A stretch of DNA of 64,000 nucleotides from Rhodospirillales bacterium (GCA_028818855.1 JAPPMY010000149.1:1-64000), one strand, 5' to 3'; counted from the stretch's first letter, positions 1-10,714 are shown. The notes: generated by a model not told the origin, from the sequence alone. Numbers and translations are program-made.

Positions 1-1869
1 GATCCAGATCCAGGGCACGAGCGGGTTGTGATGGATGCGGATCGCCGTGCCGCCGGCCGGCGCATCCTCGCCGACGACGACGTAGAGATCGGAGAGCCAG
101 GTCGTGTGGATCGCGGCCTCGGTGGTCCAGGTGTCCTGCACCGGGTAGTGGCGGCGTTCGGGCAGGAGGAGCGCGACCTCGTCCCCGCCCCGGGTCACGC
201 GCACTTCGCCCCGCCGGGCGAGGTAGTTGGGGCCGGGCACGTCGCCGACGCTTTCCAGGTGAAAGACGTAGCCGCCGAGGGCTGCCGTCTCCCCCGGCCG
301 CATCACCTGCTCCCGCTCGGTCTGCCAGTTGCCGGCGCCAACCGTGCCCGCCACCAGGACGGCCACACCGAGGTGGGCGATGCTCATCGCCCAGGCGGCG
401 CGCGGCAGGCCGGCGGCGCGGCGCATGCTCTCTGCCAGCGGCACGCGGAAGAGCCGCACGCGCTCCGCCAGCTCGTTCAACACGCCCGCCGCCACCCAGC
501 CGGCGAGCGCCATGCCGAGCACCGCGCCCCACGGGCCGCCGCCCGATGCCGCGACCGCCGCCGCCACCGCGACGGCGGCGACGAGGGAGACCGCGAGGCG
601 GGGCAGCAGGGCGCCGGGGCCTGCGCGCTTCCAGGCCATCAGCGGCCCCGCCGCCATCATCAGGAGGAGCGGGATCATGATGGGCACGAAGGTCGATTCG
701 AAGAAGGGCGGGCCGACGGAGACCTTCTGGTCGGCGATGGCGTCGAGGATCAGCGGGTAGAGCGTGCCGATGAAGACCGTGGCGCAGCCGACGGCAAGCA
801 GCAGGTTGTTGGCGAGCAGCGAGCCCTCACGCGAGACGGGGCGGAAGGAGCCGCCGGCCCGCATGCCCGGCGCGCGCCAGGCATAGAGGGTGAGCGAGCC
901 GCCGACGACGATCACCAGGAACACCAGGATGTAGACCCCGCGCGCAGGGTCGGAAGCGAAGCTGTGCACCGAGGTGAGCACGCCGGAGCGCACGAGGAAG
1001 GTGCCGAGCAGGCTGAGCGAGAAGCCGAGGATCGCGAGCAGCACGGTCCAGCTCTTCAGACTGTCGCGCTTCTCCGCCACGATGGAGGAATGCAGCAGCG
1101 CGGTCGCCATCAGCCAGGGCATGAAGGAGGCGTTCTCCACCGGGTCCCAGAACCAGTAGCCCCCCCAGCCAAGCTCGTAGTAGGCCCACCAGGAACCGAG
1201 CGCGATGCCCGCCGTGAGCGCGCACCAGGAGAGCAGCGTCCAGGGCCGCACCCAGCGCGCCCAGGCGGCGTTCACCCGCCCCTCGATCAGCGCCGCCACG
1301 GCGAAGGAGAAGGCGGTCGAGAGCCCGACGTAGCCGAGGTAGAGCAGCGGCGGGTGGAAGGCGAGGCCGGGGTCCTGCAGCAGGGGGTTGAGGTCGCGCC
1401 CGTCGAACGGCGCGGGATCGAGCCGGAGGAAGGGGTTGGAGGTGGCGAGGATGAAGACCAGGAAGCCCAGCCCGATGAGCGCCTGAACGGCGAGCACCCA
1501 GGCGCGGAACGCGGGCGGCAGGTTGCGCCCGAAGGCCGCCACGGCGGCGCCGTAGACCGCGAGGATCCAGACCCAGAGCAGCATCGAGCCCTCGTGATTG
1601 CCCCAGGTGCCGGTGAACTTGTAGAGGAGCGGCTTGGCCGAGTGCGAGTTGTCTGTGACCGTGACCACCGAGAAGTCGGAGACGACGAAGGCCTGCATCA
1701 GGCAGGCGAGCGCGGCCGAGATGAAGACGAACTGCGCCATAGCCGCCGGCCGCGCCAGCGCCATCAGCCCCGCGTCGCGGATCCGCGCGCCGAGCGGCGC
1801 TGCGCAGGCCTGCACCAGCGCCATCGCGAGCGCCAGGATCAGGGCGTAATGGCCGATCTCCGCGATCAT
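1..1869 (-). CDS. ccmF: Cytochrome c-type biogenesis protein CcmF (heme lyase subunit), C-terminus beyond window edge
   Basis: Minus-strand translation from ATG at 1869: [21 protein letters not shown]...[30 protein letters not shown]...; contains WWD motif [31 protein letters not shown] overlap with ccmE. Not in the supplied ORF track because it runs off the window. Confidence 0.95.
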   Translation of the reverse strand, partial: MIAEIGHYALILALAMALVQACAAPLGARIRDAGLMALARPAAMAQFVFISAALACLMQAFVVSDFSVVTVTDNSHSAKPLLYKFTGTWGNHEGSMLLWVWILAVYGAAVAAFGRNLPPAFRAWVLAVQALIGLGFLVFILATSNPFLRLDPAPFDGRDLNPLLQDPGLAFHPPLLYLGYVGLSTAFSFAVAALIEGRVNAAWARWVRPWTLLSWCALTAGIALGSWWAYYELGWGGYWFWDPVENASFMPWLMATALLHSSIVAEKRDSLKSWTVLLAILGFSLSLLGTFLVRSGVLTSVHSFASDPARGVYILVFLVIVVGGSLTLYAWRAPGMRAGGSFRPVSREGSLLANNLLLAVGCATVFIGTLYPLILDAIADQKVSVGPPFFESTFVPIMIPLLLMMAAGPLMAWKRAGPGALLPRLAVSLVAAVAVAAAVAASGGGPWGAVLGMALAGWVAAGVLNELAERVRLFRVPLAESMRRAAGLPRAAWAMSIAHLGVAVLVAGTVGAGNWQTEREQVMRPGETAALGGYVFHLESVGDVPGPNYLARRGEVRVTRGGDEVALLLPERRHYPVQDTWTTEAAIHTTWLSDLYVVVGEDAPAGGTAIRIHHNPLVPWIWI

Positions 1870-2309
1870 TCGACGCCCTCGCCCTTCCAGTTGCCGGACT
1901 TCTTCAGCGCGTCCGCCACCTCGCGCGGCATGTAGTTCTCGTCGTGCTTGGCGAGCACCTCGTCGGCCTCGAAGACGCCCCCCTTCAGATAGCCCTCGGC
2001 CACCACGCCCTGCCCCTCGCGAAACAGGTCGGGCAGGATCCCGCGATAGGCGACGGGCACGGTGTGGGCAAGGTCGGTGATGGTGAAGCGCACCGTCAGC
2101 CCGTCGTCGGCCCTCACCACGCTGTCCTCCTCCACCAGGCCGCCGACGCGGAGCCGCTGTTCGGGAGAGAACTGCCGCTCCTTGATCGTGCTCGGGTCAT
2201 GGAAGAAGACGAGCGTGTCGTCGAGCGCGCTCAGCACCAGGCCCGCAGCGAGGCCGAGCGCGCCGAGCCCGCCGCCCAGGAAGACCAACCGCCAGTGCTT
2301 GCGCTTCAT
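1866..2309 (-). CDS. ccmE: Cytochrome c maturation heme chaperone CcmE
   Basis: [40 protein letters not shown]...FTITD...[23 protein letters not shown]...[19 protein letters not shown]; includes the HDENY heme-binding motif. Confidence 0.97.
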   Translation of the reverse strand: MKRKHWRLVFLGGGLGALGLAAGLVLSALDDTLVFFHDPSTIKERQFSPEQRLRVGGLVEEDSVVRADDGLTVRFTITDLAHTVPVAYRGILPDLFREGQGVVAEGYLKGGVFEADEVLAKHDENYMPREVADALKKSGNWKGEGVE

Positions 2310-2515
2310 GCCGGGGCGTTCTGCTCCCCGTCGCGCTCGCCCTCGTCCCCGGCGCCGCGCCGCCGGCGGGCGGTCGCCTCCAAGGTTCTGAGCGCCGCCT
2401 CTCGCGCGCGCATGGTGCGGATGCTCAGCACGAGGAGCCCGATCATGATGACGGCGGCGGCGCCGAAGGCCGGCCACACATAGGCCGCATAGCCGCCCAT
2501 TTCGAAGAAGGACAT
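2306..2515 (-). CDS. ccmD: Heme exporter protein CcmD
   Basis: Small single-TM protein [42 protein letters not shown] directly upstream of ccmE. Confidence 0.9.
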   Translation of the reverse strand: MSFFEMGGYAAYVWPAFGAAAVIMIGLLVLSIRTMRAREAALRTLEATARRRRGAGDEGERDGEQNAPA

Positions 2516-2724
2516 TGCCCCGCGCTCACCCGCTGCCGGCGGCGCTGCGACGAGCGCCCCCAGCCTGTCACGTTAACCGGCAACGGTCATAGTGTGGGCG
2601 CATCGTGCGCCGATATCAAGACGTCGGCCCCTGCCGGCCGGCGCAAAGCCGCGAGACTCATGACCGCGGCAGGGCATTCGGGCTAGAATGCGGACCGGAT
2701 GAAGCGCGCCCTGGAGGGGATGGA

Positions 2725-3138
2725 ATGGCCTACTGGCTCCTGAAGTCGGAACCTGGAAGCTGGTCGTGGGACGACCAGGTGCGCGACGGCGTCGCGGAAT
2801 GGGACGGCGTGCGCAATCACCAGGCGAACAACAACATGAAGGCCATGAAGGTGGGCGACCGCTGCTTCTTCTACCACTCGGTCAATGCCAAGGAGATCGT
2901 GGGCGTCGTCGAGGTGGTGAAGGAGCACTACCCCGACCCGACCGATTCCTCCGGGCGCTTCGGCATGGTCGACGTCAAGGCCATCCTGCCGGTGAAGCAG
3001 CCGGTCACGCTGAAGCAGATCAAGGAGGACCCGGCGCTCGGCGACATGTGGCTGGTGCGCCAGTCGCGGCTTTCGGTGAGCCCCGTGACCGAGGCCGAGT
3101 GGCGGCGCATCTGCACGCTCGCCGGTATCGCGGCCTGA
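2725..3138 (+). CDS. EVE domain-containing protein (THYN1-like)
   Basis: MAYWLLKSEPGSWSWDDQVRDGVAEWDGVRNHQANNNMKAMKVGDRCFFYHS: classical EVE N-terminus. ORF extends to 2605, but the family start matches ATG 2725. Confidence 0.93.
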   Translation: MAYWLLKSEPGSWSWDDQVRDGVAEWDGVRNHQANNNMKAMKVGDRCFFYHSVNAKEIVGVVEVVKEHYPDPTDSSGRFGMVDVKAILPVKQPVTLKQIKEDPALGDMWLVRQSRLSVSPVTEAEWRRICTLAGIAA

Positions 3139-3193
3139 GGCGGTCACGGGCCACGCGCGGCCTGCGCTTATTGGCCAGGCTGCCTGCGGAGGG

Positions 3194-4048
3194 TCAGGGA
3201 CCTGGGTAGAGGCTGGCGAGTTCCCGCTTCACGAGGTTAGCGGCGTCGGACTGCTCAGCCGAGGCTTCCAGGAGTTGAACGCGGACCCGGTCCAGCGGCG
3301 GCAGGTCCTGCGCGCCGGGGACGACCCGCAACCCGTCGGGGAGCAGGCCCTCCGCCATGACGGTGATCGCCGTTCCCGACGAGACGGCGCTCAGTATGGC
3401 GCGCTCGTTGGCGCTGCAGAGCGCTTCCCGATAGGCGACGCCGTGCGCCTGAAGGGCGCCTCTGGCCGCGACCCCCAACAGATGCTCCGCCGGGTAGCAG
3501 GCGATCGGCAGCACATCCCAATCGCCGATCGCAAAGCCGTTCGACGCCACCCATCGCAAGCGGGGACGAGACAGTTGCGTCGCGGACGGCAGCGTGTCGA
3601 ACGCCATGACCACCGCAAGATCGAGCGCGTGCTCGCCGATCTTCCGTCGGAGCGACATGCTGTTCTCGCACAGCACGTCGAGCTCGAGCGCGGTGTAGAC
3701 GGGCAGCACCTTCTCGAGAAGCCTTGGAAGCAAATTGGCGGCGCAGCCTTCGTCGATGCCGAGCCGGACGCTGCCTTCGAGCACGCGCGCGCTGGCGCGG
3801 CGAAAGAGGCGGTCGTGCATGTCCACGAAGGCCTGCGCTTCCGCCAAGAGCTGGCTTCCCGCGAACGTCAGCCTGACATCCCTGTGCTTGCGCTCGAACA
3901 GGCGCACGCCCAACTGCTCTTCGAGCTGGCGAATGCGTATGGACATCGTCCCCTGCGAGCAGCCGAGAAGCTCGGCGGCGAAGGAGAAGCTGCGCTCCGT
4001 CGCGACGGCGATGAACGACCGGAGAAGCTTGGTCTCAACGTCAACCAC
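3194..4048 (-). CDS. LysR family transcriptional regulator
   Basis: N-terminal wHTH LLRSFIAVATERSFSFAAELLGCSQGTMSIRIRQLEEQLGVRLFERKHRDVRLT. Confidence 0.92.
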   Translation of the reverse strand: MVDVETKLLRSFIAVATERSFSFAAELLGCSQGTMSIRIRQLEEQLGVRLFERKHRDVRLTFAGSQLLAEAQAFVDMHDRLFRRASARVLEGSVRLGIDEGCAANLLPRLLEKVLPVYTALELDVLCENSMSLRRKIGEHALDLAVVMAFDTLPSATQLSRPRLRWVASNGFAIGDWDVLPIACYPAEHLLGVAARGALQAHGVAYREALCSANERAILSAVSSGTAITVMAEGLLPDGLRVVPGAQDLPPLDRVRVQLLEASAEQSDAANLVKRELASLYPGP

Positions 4049-4116
4049 ACAATATTGATATTCGCTATATGTTTATTTTGTCAATGTCACGGCATAGGGC
4101 GCCGACGGCGCGTCCC

Positions 4117-4986
4117 TCAGGCGACCTCCGCTCGCAGCCCCTGGCATGCGCGGACCAGTTCCCGCTTGACCACCTCCCAGGCCTCCGACTGCGAGCCCGG
4201 CCGCTCGAGAAGCTGCACGCAGGCCTTGCCGAGCGGCGGCAGGCCGGAGGACGGCGCCATCACGCTCAAGGACCCCGGCACGGTCCCCTCGGCCAGGATC
4301 GTGACGGCGGTTCCCGCTTCGACGGCGGCCCGGATGACGCGCGAATCGTCGCTGCTCAGCACTTCGCGGTAGGCGATGCCCGCTTCCTTGAGCGCGGCGA
4401 TGCCCGCCTCCCGCAGGAAGCAGTTCTCCCGATGCCAGGCGACGGGGACCGGCAGCAGCGAGTTAAGCGCGAACCCCGGAGCGGACACCCAGTGAAGCTG
4501 GGGCCGCTGCAGCTCCACGGCCGAGGGCGCTTCCTCCGGCAGCGTCACCACGGCGAGGTCCAGCGTGCGCGACTCGATCAGCTGCTGCAGGCGCCAGCTC
4601 GGCCGGCAGGTGATGTCCATTTCCGCGGCGGCGTAGCTCTTCTGCATGTACTTCAGGAGGCCCGGCAGCAGAGAGGCCTCGTAGCCCTCGGCAACGCCGA
4701 GCCTGACCTGGCCGACGAACCGGCTGGTCTGCAGGCGCTCGTACATCCGGTCCTGCATGTCCACGAGGTCCCGGATGTCGGGGAGCAGATCGCGCCCCTC
4801 GGGCGTCAGCTTCACTTCGTGAGGCCCGCGGTCGAACAGGCGCACGCCGAGCGCCTCCTCCAGCTTCTGGATGCGAACCGACATCGTGGCCTGGGAGCAC
4901 CCGAGCTGCCGGGCCGCCTTGGAGAAGCTCCTCTCCACGGCAAGACAAAGAAACGAACGAAGCTGCCGGGTATCCAGATCGACCAT
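4117..4986 (-). CDS. LysR family transcriptional regulator (paralogue of 3194-4048)
   Basis: QLRSFLCLAVERSFSKAARQLGCSQATMSVRIQKLEEALGVRLFDRGPHEVKLTPEGR. Confidence 0.93.
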   Translation of the reverse strand: MVDLDTRQLRSFLCLAVERSFSKAARQLGCSQATMSVRIQKLEEALGVRLFDRGPHEVKLTPEGRDLLPDIRDLVDMQDRMYERLQTSRFVGQVRLGVAEGYEASLLPGLLKYMQKSYAAAEMDITCRPSWRLQQLIESRTLDLAVVTLPEEAPSAVELQRPQLHWVSAPGFALNSLLPVPVAWHRENCFLREAGIAALKEAGIAYREVLSSDDSRVIRAAVEAGTAVTILAEGTVPGSLSVMAPSSGLPPLGKACVQLLERPGSQSEAWEVVKRELVRACQGLRAEVA

Positions 4987-5001
4987 TTGTATAGACTAAA
5001 G

Positions 5002-5027
5002 CAATATTACGTATAACTCAATATTAC
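5002..5027. promoter_or_regulatory. Candidate LTTR box: AATATT-N11-AATATT inverted repeat (also a CAATATTAC direct repeat)
   Basis: Sequence gCAATATTACgtataactCAATATTAC; T5008-N11-A5020 fits the T-N11-A LysR consensus; lies 15-40 bp upstream of the LysR start at 4986. Confidence 0.5.
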
Positions 5028-5198
5028 ATTATGGTTATGAGAATGAGTATTTGGGTATAGCTTGGGAGTCCCTGATCCCGGCGCAGGACAGACACTCATT
5101 GCGGCGGCGAGCCCCTGTGCGCTCGCTTGACAGGTGCCGGGCCGCGTGGTCAGTAGCGGCCCGCGCGAACGGCCCAAGGAAGCGCGAGAGTCTCCCGC

Positions 5199-6143
5199 AT
5201 GACGACGGCCATCATCTTCCCCGGACAAGGCTCGCAGACCGTCGGCATGGGCCGCGACCTGCACGATGCGTTTCCGGCGGCGCGCGCCGTGTTCGAGGAG
5301 GTGGACGAGGCGCTCGGCGAGAGCCTCTCCGGCCTCATGTTCGAGGGCGACGAAGACGAACTGACGCTGACGCGGAACGCGCAGCCGGCGCTCATGGCGG
5401 TCTCGCTCGCCGCGATCCGCGCGCTCGAGGCCGGGGGTGCCTGGACGCTGCAAGAGCGCGCAGCCTTCGTCGCGGGCCACTCGCTCGGCGAATACACGGC
5501 GCTGGCCGCGGCAGGGTGCCTCGCGCTGGCCGACGCGGCGCGCCTGCTTCGCCTCAGGGGCGAGGCCATGCAGGCGGCCGTGCCCGTGGGCGCGGGCGCG
5601 ATGGCCGCGCTCATCGGCGCCGATCTGGCCCAGGTCGAGGAGATCGCGAAGTTGGCCGCAGGCGGCGAGGTCTGCGTGGTCGGCAACGACAATGCGCCGG
5701 GCCAGGTGGTTGTCAGCGGCGCTCGGTCCGCGGTGGAACGCGCGGTGGCGCAGGCGCCGGAGCACGGCATCAGGCGCGCCGTCATGCTGCCGGTGAGCGC
5801 GCCCTTCCACTCGCCGTTGCTCAAGCCCGCGGCGGAGACGATGGCGGCGGCCTTCGAGGACGTGACGTTCGCGCCGCTGGCCGTTCCCGTCGTCGCCAAC
5901 GTGACGGCCCGCCCGGTGCACGAGGCGTCGGCGGTGCCGGCGCTGCTCGTCCGCCAGGTGACGGCGATGGTGCGCTGGCGGGAGAGCGTGCTTCACATGG
6001 CGGCCGAGGGCGTGGACACGCTGATCGAGGTCGGCGCCGGCAAGGTGCTCACCGGGCTCGCGCGGCGCATCGACCGCTCGCTTTCCGCCTCTTCCGTCGG
6101 CACGGCCGCAGACGTCGAGGGCCTGCTGGCGGAGGCGGGCTAG
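5199..6143 (+). CDS. fabD: Malonyl-CoA:ACP transacylase FabD
   Basis: MTTAIIFPGQGSQTVGMGRDL; GHSLGEY nucleophile motif. Confidence 0.97.
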   Translation: MTTAIIFPGQGSQTVGMGRDLHDAFPAARAVFEEVDEALGESLSGLMFEGDEDELTLTRNAQPALMAVSLAAIRALEAGGAWTLQERAAFVAGHSLGEYTALAAAGCLALADAARLLRLRGEAMQAAVPVGAGAMAALIGADLAQVEEIAKLAAGGEVCVVGNDNAPGQVVVSGARSAVERAVAQAPEHGIRRAVMLPVSAPFHSPLLKPAAETMAAAFEDVTFAPLAVPVVANVTARPVHEASAVPALLVRQVTAMVRWRESVLHMAAEGVDTLIEVGAGKVLTGLARRIDRSLSASSVGTAADVEGLLAEAG

Positions 6144-6175
6144 AGGCGGCGGGCGAAAACAGGGAGCGGCGAAGG

Positions 6176-6913
6176 ATGTTCGATCTGTCGGGAAAGGTGG
6201 CGCTGGTGACGGGTGCCACGGGCGGCATCGGCGGCGCCATCGCTGAGGCCCTTCACGCCCAGGGGGCGGTGGTGGTGCTTTCCGGCCGGCGCGCGGATGC
6301 GCTGGCGGCGCTCGCCGCGCGCCTGGGGGACGGCGCCCACGCGGCGCCCTGCGATCTGGCCGACCGCGACGCCCTTGCAGGCCTGCCCGGGCGGGCGGCG
6401 GAGGCGGCGGGCGCGCCCGCCATCCTCGTCCACTGCGGCGGCATCACCCGCGACGGGCTCGCGCTCCGCATGAAGGACGAGGACTGGCAGGAGGTCCTGG
6501 AGGTCAATCTCAGCGCGGGCTTCGTGCTGGCCCGCGCCTGCCTGCGCGGCATGATCCGCCAGCGCTGGGGCCGGCTCATCTTCATCACCTCGGTGGTGGG
6601 CACGACCGGCAACGCGGGTCAGGCCAACTACGCCGCCTCCAAGGCCGGACTCGCAGGGATGGTGAAGGCGCTCGCCGCCGAGGCGGCGGCGCGGGGCGTC
6701 ACTGCCAACTGCGTCGCCCCCGGCTTCATCGAGACGCCGATGACCGACGCGCTGGCGGACGCGCAGAGGGAGGCGCTGCTCGGCACGATCCCGGCCGGGC
6801 GCTTCGGCGAGGGAAGCGACGTCGCCGCCGCCTGCGTCTACCTGGCGAGCGAGGAGGCCCGCTACGTCACCGGGCAGACGCTCCACGTCAACGGCGGCAT
6901 GGCGATGATCTGA
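6176..6913 (+). CDS. fabG: 3-oxoacyl-ACP reductase FabG
   Basis: SDR: GKVALVTGATGGIGGAIAEAL, YAASKAGLAGMVKALA, downstream of fabD. Confidence 0.95.
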   Translation: MFDLSGKVALVTGATGGIGGAIAEALHAQGAVVVLSGRRADALAALAARLGDGAHAAPCDLADRDALAGLPGRAAEAAGAPAILVHCGGITRDGLALRMKDEDWQEVLEVNLSAGFVLARACLRGMIRQRWGRLIFITSVVGTTGNAGQANYAASKAGLAGMVKALAAEAAARGVTANCVAPGFIETPMTDALADAQREALLGTIPAGRFGEGSDVAAACVYLASEEARYVTGQTLHVNGGMAMI

Positions 6914-6947
6914 GCCGGCCGGCGCCCGCCGGTCGCCGGTTGACGCC

Positions 6948-7850
6948 CTACGGCACCTGCGCGCGGCCGGGCCTGCCGGCGCGTATCGCGACCACGCCGG
7001 CTGCGACGATCAGCACCGCGCCGCCCGCCATGAGCCAATCCAGGCCTTCCTCCCAGAAGAGCCAGCCGAAGAGCGTGGCGAAGAGCACCGACGTGTAGAT
7101 GAAGGTGCCCGCCCTGTCCGTCGGCGCGACGAGGCAGCCCTTCGCGAAGAGGACGTGGGCGGCGGTCGAGAAGACGCCCAGGATGATCAGCCCCGGCCAG
7201 GCCTCGGCCGGCGGCAGGGTCGGGTTCATCAGCACGGGCGTCAGCGTCACGAGGATGCCGAGCAGGGCGAAGTAGACGGCGATGCGGATCGCGTTCTCCT
7301 CGGTCGGCATCTTCCAGATGGCGACGGCGGAGAGCCCGCCGAGCAGGCCCGAGACCGCGCCGATCAGGGCTGCGGGCTGGAAGAACTCCGTTCCCGGCTT
7401 GAGGACCAGGGCGACGCCCGCGAAGCCGATCAGCACCGCCGCCAGCACCCTGCCGTCAAGCGCGAAGCGGAACAGCAGAAAGCCCAGGACGGGCACGAAG
7501 ATGGGCGAGCTGAAGTTGAGCAGCACCGCCTCGGCAAGCGGCAGCACGCTCACCGCGTGGTAGTAGCAGAGCAGAGCCGCCACCAGCGCCACGGCCCTGA
7601 GCGCCATGAGGCCGCGATGAGCCGGACGCAGCGAGCCGGGCCAGCGCCAGACGACCCAGGGCGCGAGAATCGCGAGGCTCAGCACGTTGCGCCAGAAGAG
7701 CACCTCGAAGCTGGAGAGGCTCTCCTCCGCCATCTTGATGCCCATGCCGGCGAGCGCGAACATGAGGCCGGAGGCCGCGACGAGGGCCGCGCCCAGTATC
7801 ACCCGCCGGCGGCCGGGGGCTGGGGCGGAGTCGCTCCGATTTCCGCTCAT
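6948..7850 (-). CDS. EamA/DMT-family transporter
   Basis: Ten-TM-like hydrophobic protein, [41 protein letters not shown]...; EamA repeat pattern. Confidence 0.88.
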   Translation of the reverse strand: MSGNRSDSAPAPGRRRVILGAALVAASGLMFALAGMGIKMAEESLSSFEVLFWRNVLSLAILAPWVVWRWPGSLRPAHRGLMALRAVALVAALLCYYHAVSVLPLAEAVLLNFSSPIFVPVLGFLLFRFALDGRVLAAVLIGFAGVALVLKPGTEFFQPAALIGAVSGLLGGLSAVAIWKMPTEENAIRIAVYFALLGILVTLTPVLMNPTLPPAEAWPGLIILGVFSTAAHVLFAKGCLVAPTDRAGTFIYTSVLFATLFGWLFWEEGLDWLMAGGAVLIVAAGVVAIRAGRPGRAQVP

Positions 7851-8097
7851 GATCGGGCGCCTGACGGCGGTTCCGGTGTCTCTCTCATGGCTCGCAGGCG
7901 GCCTTCGGTCCCGAATCGACGGGCACGCTGGCGCAGTCATCCGAGTGTATGGAGTATCGCCGGAAAATGTGTTACCTAGCGCCGCGTCCGTCCGTCCGCG
8001 CGGCACGGCCCGAATGGGGTGCGCGAGCCGCACGGGGCCGCTGTCCGCCGGTCGAGACCGGCGAAGCCGTTCACGCAGTCCGACGAGGGAAGGTTAC

Positions 8098-8337
8098 ATG
8101 AGCGATAACGATATCGCCGCGCGCGTCAAGAAGATCGTCGTCGATCACCTTGGCATCGAAGAGGAAAAGGTGACCGAGAATGCGAGCTTCATCGACGATC
8201 TCGGTGCGGACAGTCTCGATACGGTCGAGCTCGTGATGGCCTTCGAGGAGGAGTTCGGCTGCGAGATTCCCGATGATGCCGCCGAGAAGATCCTCACGGT
8301 GAAGGACGCCATCGACCACATCGAGCAGATCACCTGA
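8098..8337 (+). CDS. acpP: Acyl carrier protein
   Basis: [63 protein letters not shown] phosphopantetheine site. Confidence 0.98.
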   Translation: MSDNDIAARVKKIVVDHLGIEEEKVTENASFIDDLGADSLDTVELVMAFEEEFGCEIPDDAAEKILTVKDAIDHIEQIT

Positions 8338-8406
8338 CGGGGCGGCCAGAGAGGCCGATGGCGCGGACGACGCCTGCGCGGGACCTCGACAGCCGGAGAG
8401 CAGGGA

Positions 8407-9690
8407 ATGCGCACCGCTGACCGGGCGCGCAGGGTGGTGGTCACCGGCGTCGGCATGGTGTCGCCGCTGGCGAATGGCGTCCGTCCGAGCTGGGAACGGC
8501 TGCTCGCCGGGAAATCGGGCATCGCGCATATCCAGGCATTCGACCCTTCCGACCTGCCGGTCAAGATCGCGGGCGAGATTCCGAACGGCGACGGCGACGA
8601 CGAAGCCGCCTTCCGCCCCGCCGACATCGTGCCGACCAAGGACCTGCGCAAGATGGACGACTTCATCGTCTATGCGCTCTGCGCCGCGGTCGAGGCGGTC
8701 GAGGATTCAGGCTGGAAGCCCGAGGACGACGAGAGCCTGGAGCGGACCGGCGTGATGATCGGCTCCGGCATCGGCGGGCTCAAGACCATCGAGGCGGCGA
8801 CCGTCCTCGTGGCCGAGAAGGGGCCGAGGCGGCTCAGCCCGTTCTTCATCCCGTCGAGCCTGATCAACCTGGCCTCGGGCCACGTCTCCATCCGCTACGG
8901 CTTTCGCGGGCCCAATCACTCGGTGGTGACCGCGTGCTCGACCGGGGCGCACGCCATCGGCGACGCCTCGCACCTGATCCTGCGGGGCGATGCGGACGTC
9001 ATGGTGGCGGGCGGCGCCGAGGCGGGCGTCTGCCACATCGGCGTCGCGGGCTTCGCCGCGGCCCGCGCGCTCTCCACCAACTTCAACGACGAGCCGGAGC
9101 GCGCGTCCCGCCCGTGGGACGAGGCGCGCGACGGGTTCGTGATGGGGGAAGGTGCGGGCGTGGTCGTGCTGGAGGAGTACGAGCACGCGAAGAAGCGGGG
9201 CGCCAACGTCTACGCCGAGATCATCGGCTACGGCATGAGCGGCGATGCCCACCACGTGACCGCACCGGCGCCGGACGGCTCGGGCGGCTACCGCTCCATG
9301 ACGCACGCGCTCCGGACCGCGGAACTCAACACCGACGAGATCGACTACATCAACGCGCACGGCACGTCGACGCCGCTCGGCGACGAGATCGAGCTGGGCG
9401 CGGTCAAGCGCCTCTTCGGTGCCGATGCCGGGCGGCTCTCGATGTCGTCGACCAAGTCCTCCATCGGCCACCTGCTGGGCGCCGCCGGCAGCGTCGAGCT
9501 GATCTTTTCCATCCTCGCCATCAATCACGGCGTGGTCCCGCCGACGCTCAACCTCGACAATCCCTCGCCGGGCTGCGATCTCGATCTCGTGCCCCACGAG
9601 GCAAGGGAGCGCAAGGTGGAGCGGGCGCTCTCCAACTCCTTCGGGTTCGGCGGCACCAACGCCACGGTCATCGTAGGCAGGCCCTCCTAA
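8407..9690 (+). CDS. fabF: Beta-ketoacyl-ACP synthase II FabF
   Basis: RVVVTGVGMVSPLANGV; TACSTGAHAIGDA; NAHGTSTPLGD; NSFGFGGTNA. Confidence 0.98.
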   Translation: MRTADRARRVVVTGVGMVSPLANGVRPSWERLLAGKSGIAHIQAFDPSDLPVKIAGEIPNGDGDDEAAFRPADIVPTKDLRKMDDFIVYALCAAVEAVEDSGWKPEDDESLERTGVMIGSGIGGLKTIEAATVLVAEKGPRRLSPFFIPSSLINLASGHVSIRYGFRGPNHSVVTACSTGAHAIGDASHLILRGDADVMVAGGAEAGVCHIGVAGFAAARALSTNFNDEPERASRPWDEARDGFVMGEGAGVVVLEEYEHAKKRGANVYAEIIGYGMSGDAHHVTAPAPDGSGGYRSMTHALRTAELNTDEIDYINAHGTSTPLGDEIELGAVKRLFGADAGRLSMSSTKSSIGHLLGAAGSVELIFSILAINHGVVPPTLNLDNPSPGCDLDLVPHEARERKVERALSNSFGFGGTNATVIVGRPS

Positions 9691-9700
9691 GGAGGTGGCG

Positions 9701-10696
9701 ATGAGGCGCGCCGTCCTGTGGCCGCTGACGGGGTTGGCGGTCCTGGTCGGCCTCGTCGTCGTCCTGGTGATCGCGGGCTGGCTCTACGTCCACGGCAGGC
9801 TCGACTCGCCGGGCCCTCTGCGCCTGGAGCACACCGTGGTCATGCCCCAGGGAGCGAGCGCCTTCGACATCGCCGACCTGCTCGAGGAGGCGGGCGTCAT
9901 CGACGATCCGCTGCTCTTCGTGGCCGGCCTCTGGATCGAGGACAAGCAGCATTCGCTCAAGGCCGGCGAGTACATGTTCGAGGCGCTGGTCACGCCGCGC
10001 GGCGTGATGGAGAAGCTGGTCGCGGGCGAGACCGTCCTGCACCGCTTCACCGTCAAGGAGGGCATGACCAGCGCCGAGGTCGTGGCCCTGCTCAACGAGG
10101 CGCCGTGGCTGGTCGGCGAGATCGCGGCGGTGCCGGCGGAAGGCTCGCTCCTGCCCGAGACTTACCACTACGATCTCGGCGACACGCGGGCCAGGCTGAT
10201 CGAGCGCATGGAGCACGCCATGACGCGCCTGCTCGACGAGCTGTGGCAGGCACGCGACCCGACGGTGGGGCTGGAGGATGCCGGTGAGGCGCTGGTGCTC
10301 GCCTCCATCGTCGAGAAGGAGACCGCCGTCGCCGAGGAGCGCCCGCTCATCGCCGGCGTCTTCCTCAACCGGCTGCGCGAGAACATGCGGCTTCAGGCCG
10401 ACGTCACCGTGATCTACGCGGTGACGGGCGGCAAGCATCCCCTGGGGCGGGCGCTCTCGCGGGCTGACCTCCGGGTCGAGAGCCCCTACAACACCTATCG
10501 CAACGGCGGCCTGCCGCCGGGGCCCATCGCCAACCCGGGGCGGGCCTCGCTTGCCGCGGTCATGAACCCGGCGGAGACCGACGCGCTCTATTTCGTGGCC
10601 GACGGCTCCGGCGGGCACGTCTTCGCGGCGACGCTGGACGAGCACAACCGCAACGTCGCGCGCTGGCGCGCCAAGCGGGCCGGCGCGAAGAACTAG
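9701..10696 (+). CDS. mltG: Endolytic murein transglycosylase MltG
   Basis: Single TM then YceG-like domain: LASIVEKETAVAEERPLIAGVFLNRLRENMRLQADVTVIYAV...SPYNTYRNGGLPPGPIANPG. SD ggagg just after fabF stop. Confidence 0.95.
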   Translation: MRRAVLWPLTGLAVLVGLVVVLVIAGWLYVHGRLDSPGPLRLEHTVVMPQGASAFDIADLLEEAGVIDDPLLFVAGLWIEDKQHSLKAGEYMFEALVTPRGVMEKLVAGETVLHRFTVKEGMTSAEVVALLNEAPWLVGEIAAVPAEGSLLPETYHYDLGDTRARLIERMEHAMTRLLDELWQARDPTVGLEDAGEALVLASIVEKETAVAEERPLIAGVFLNRLRENMRLQADVTVIYAVTGGKHPLGRALSRADLRVESPYNTYRNGGLPPGPIANPGRASLAAVMNPAETDALYFVADGSGGHVFAATLDEHNRNVARWRAKRAGAKN

Positions 10697-10714
10697 CCAA
10701 GACGGGGCGCCAAG

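Noticed and set aside
28-1935. 635-aa plus-strand ORF
   Set aside because: Shadow ORF antisense to ccmF/ccmE; composition rich in R/H/G/E without any recognisable motif.
4049-4090. Second LysR box upstream of the 3194-4048 LysR gene
   Set aside because: AT-rich with aatattgatattcgctatat, but I could not find a clean inverted repeat with T-N11-A spacing.
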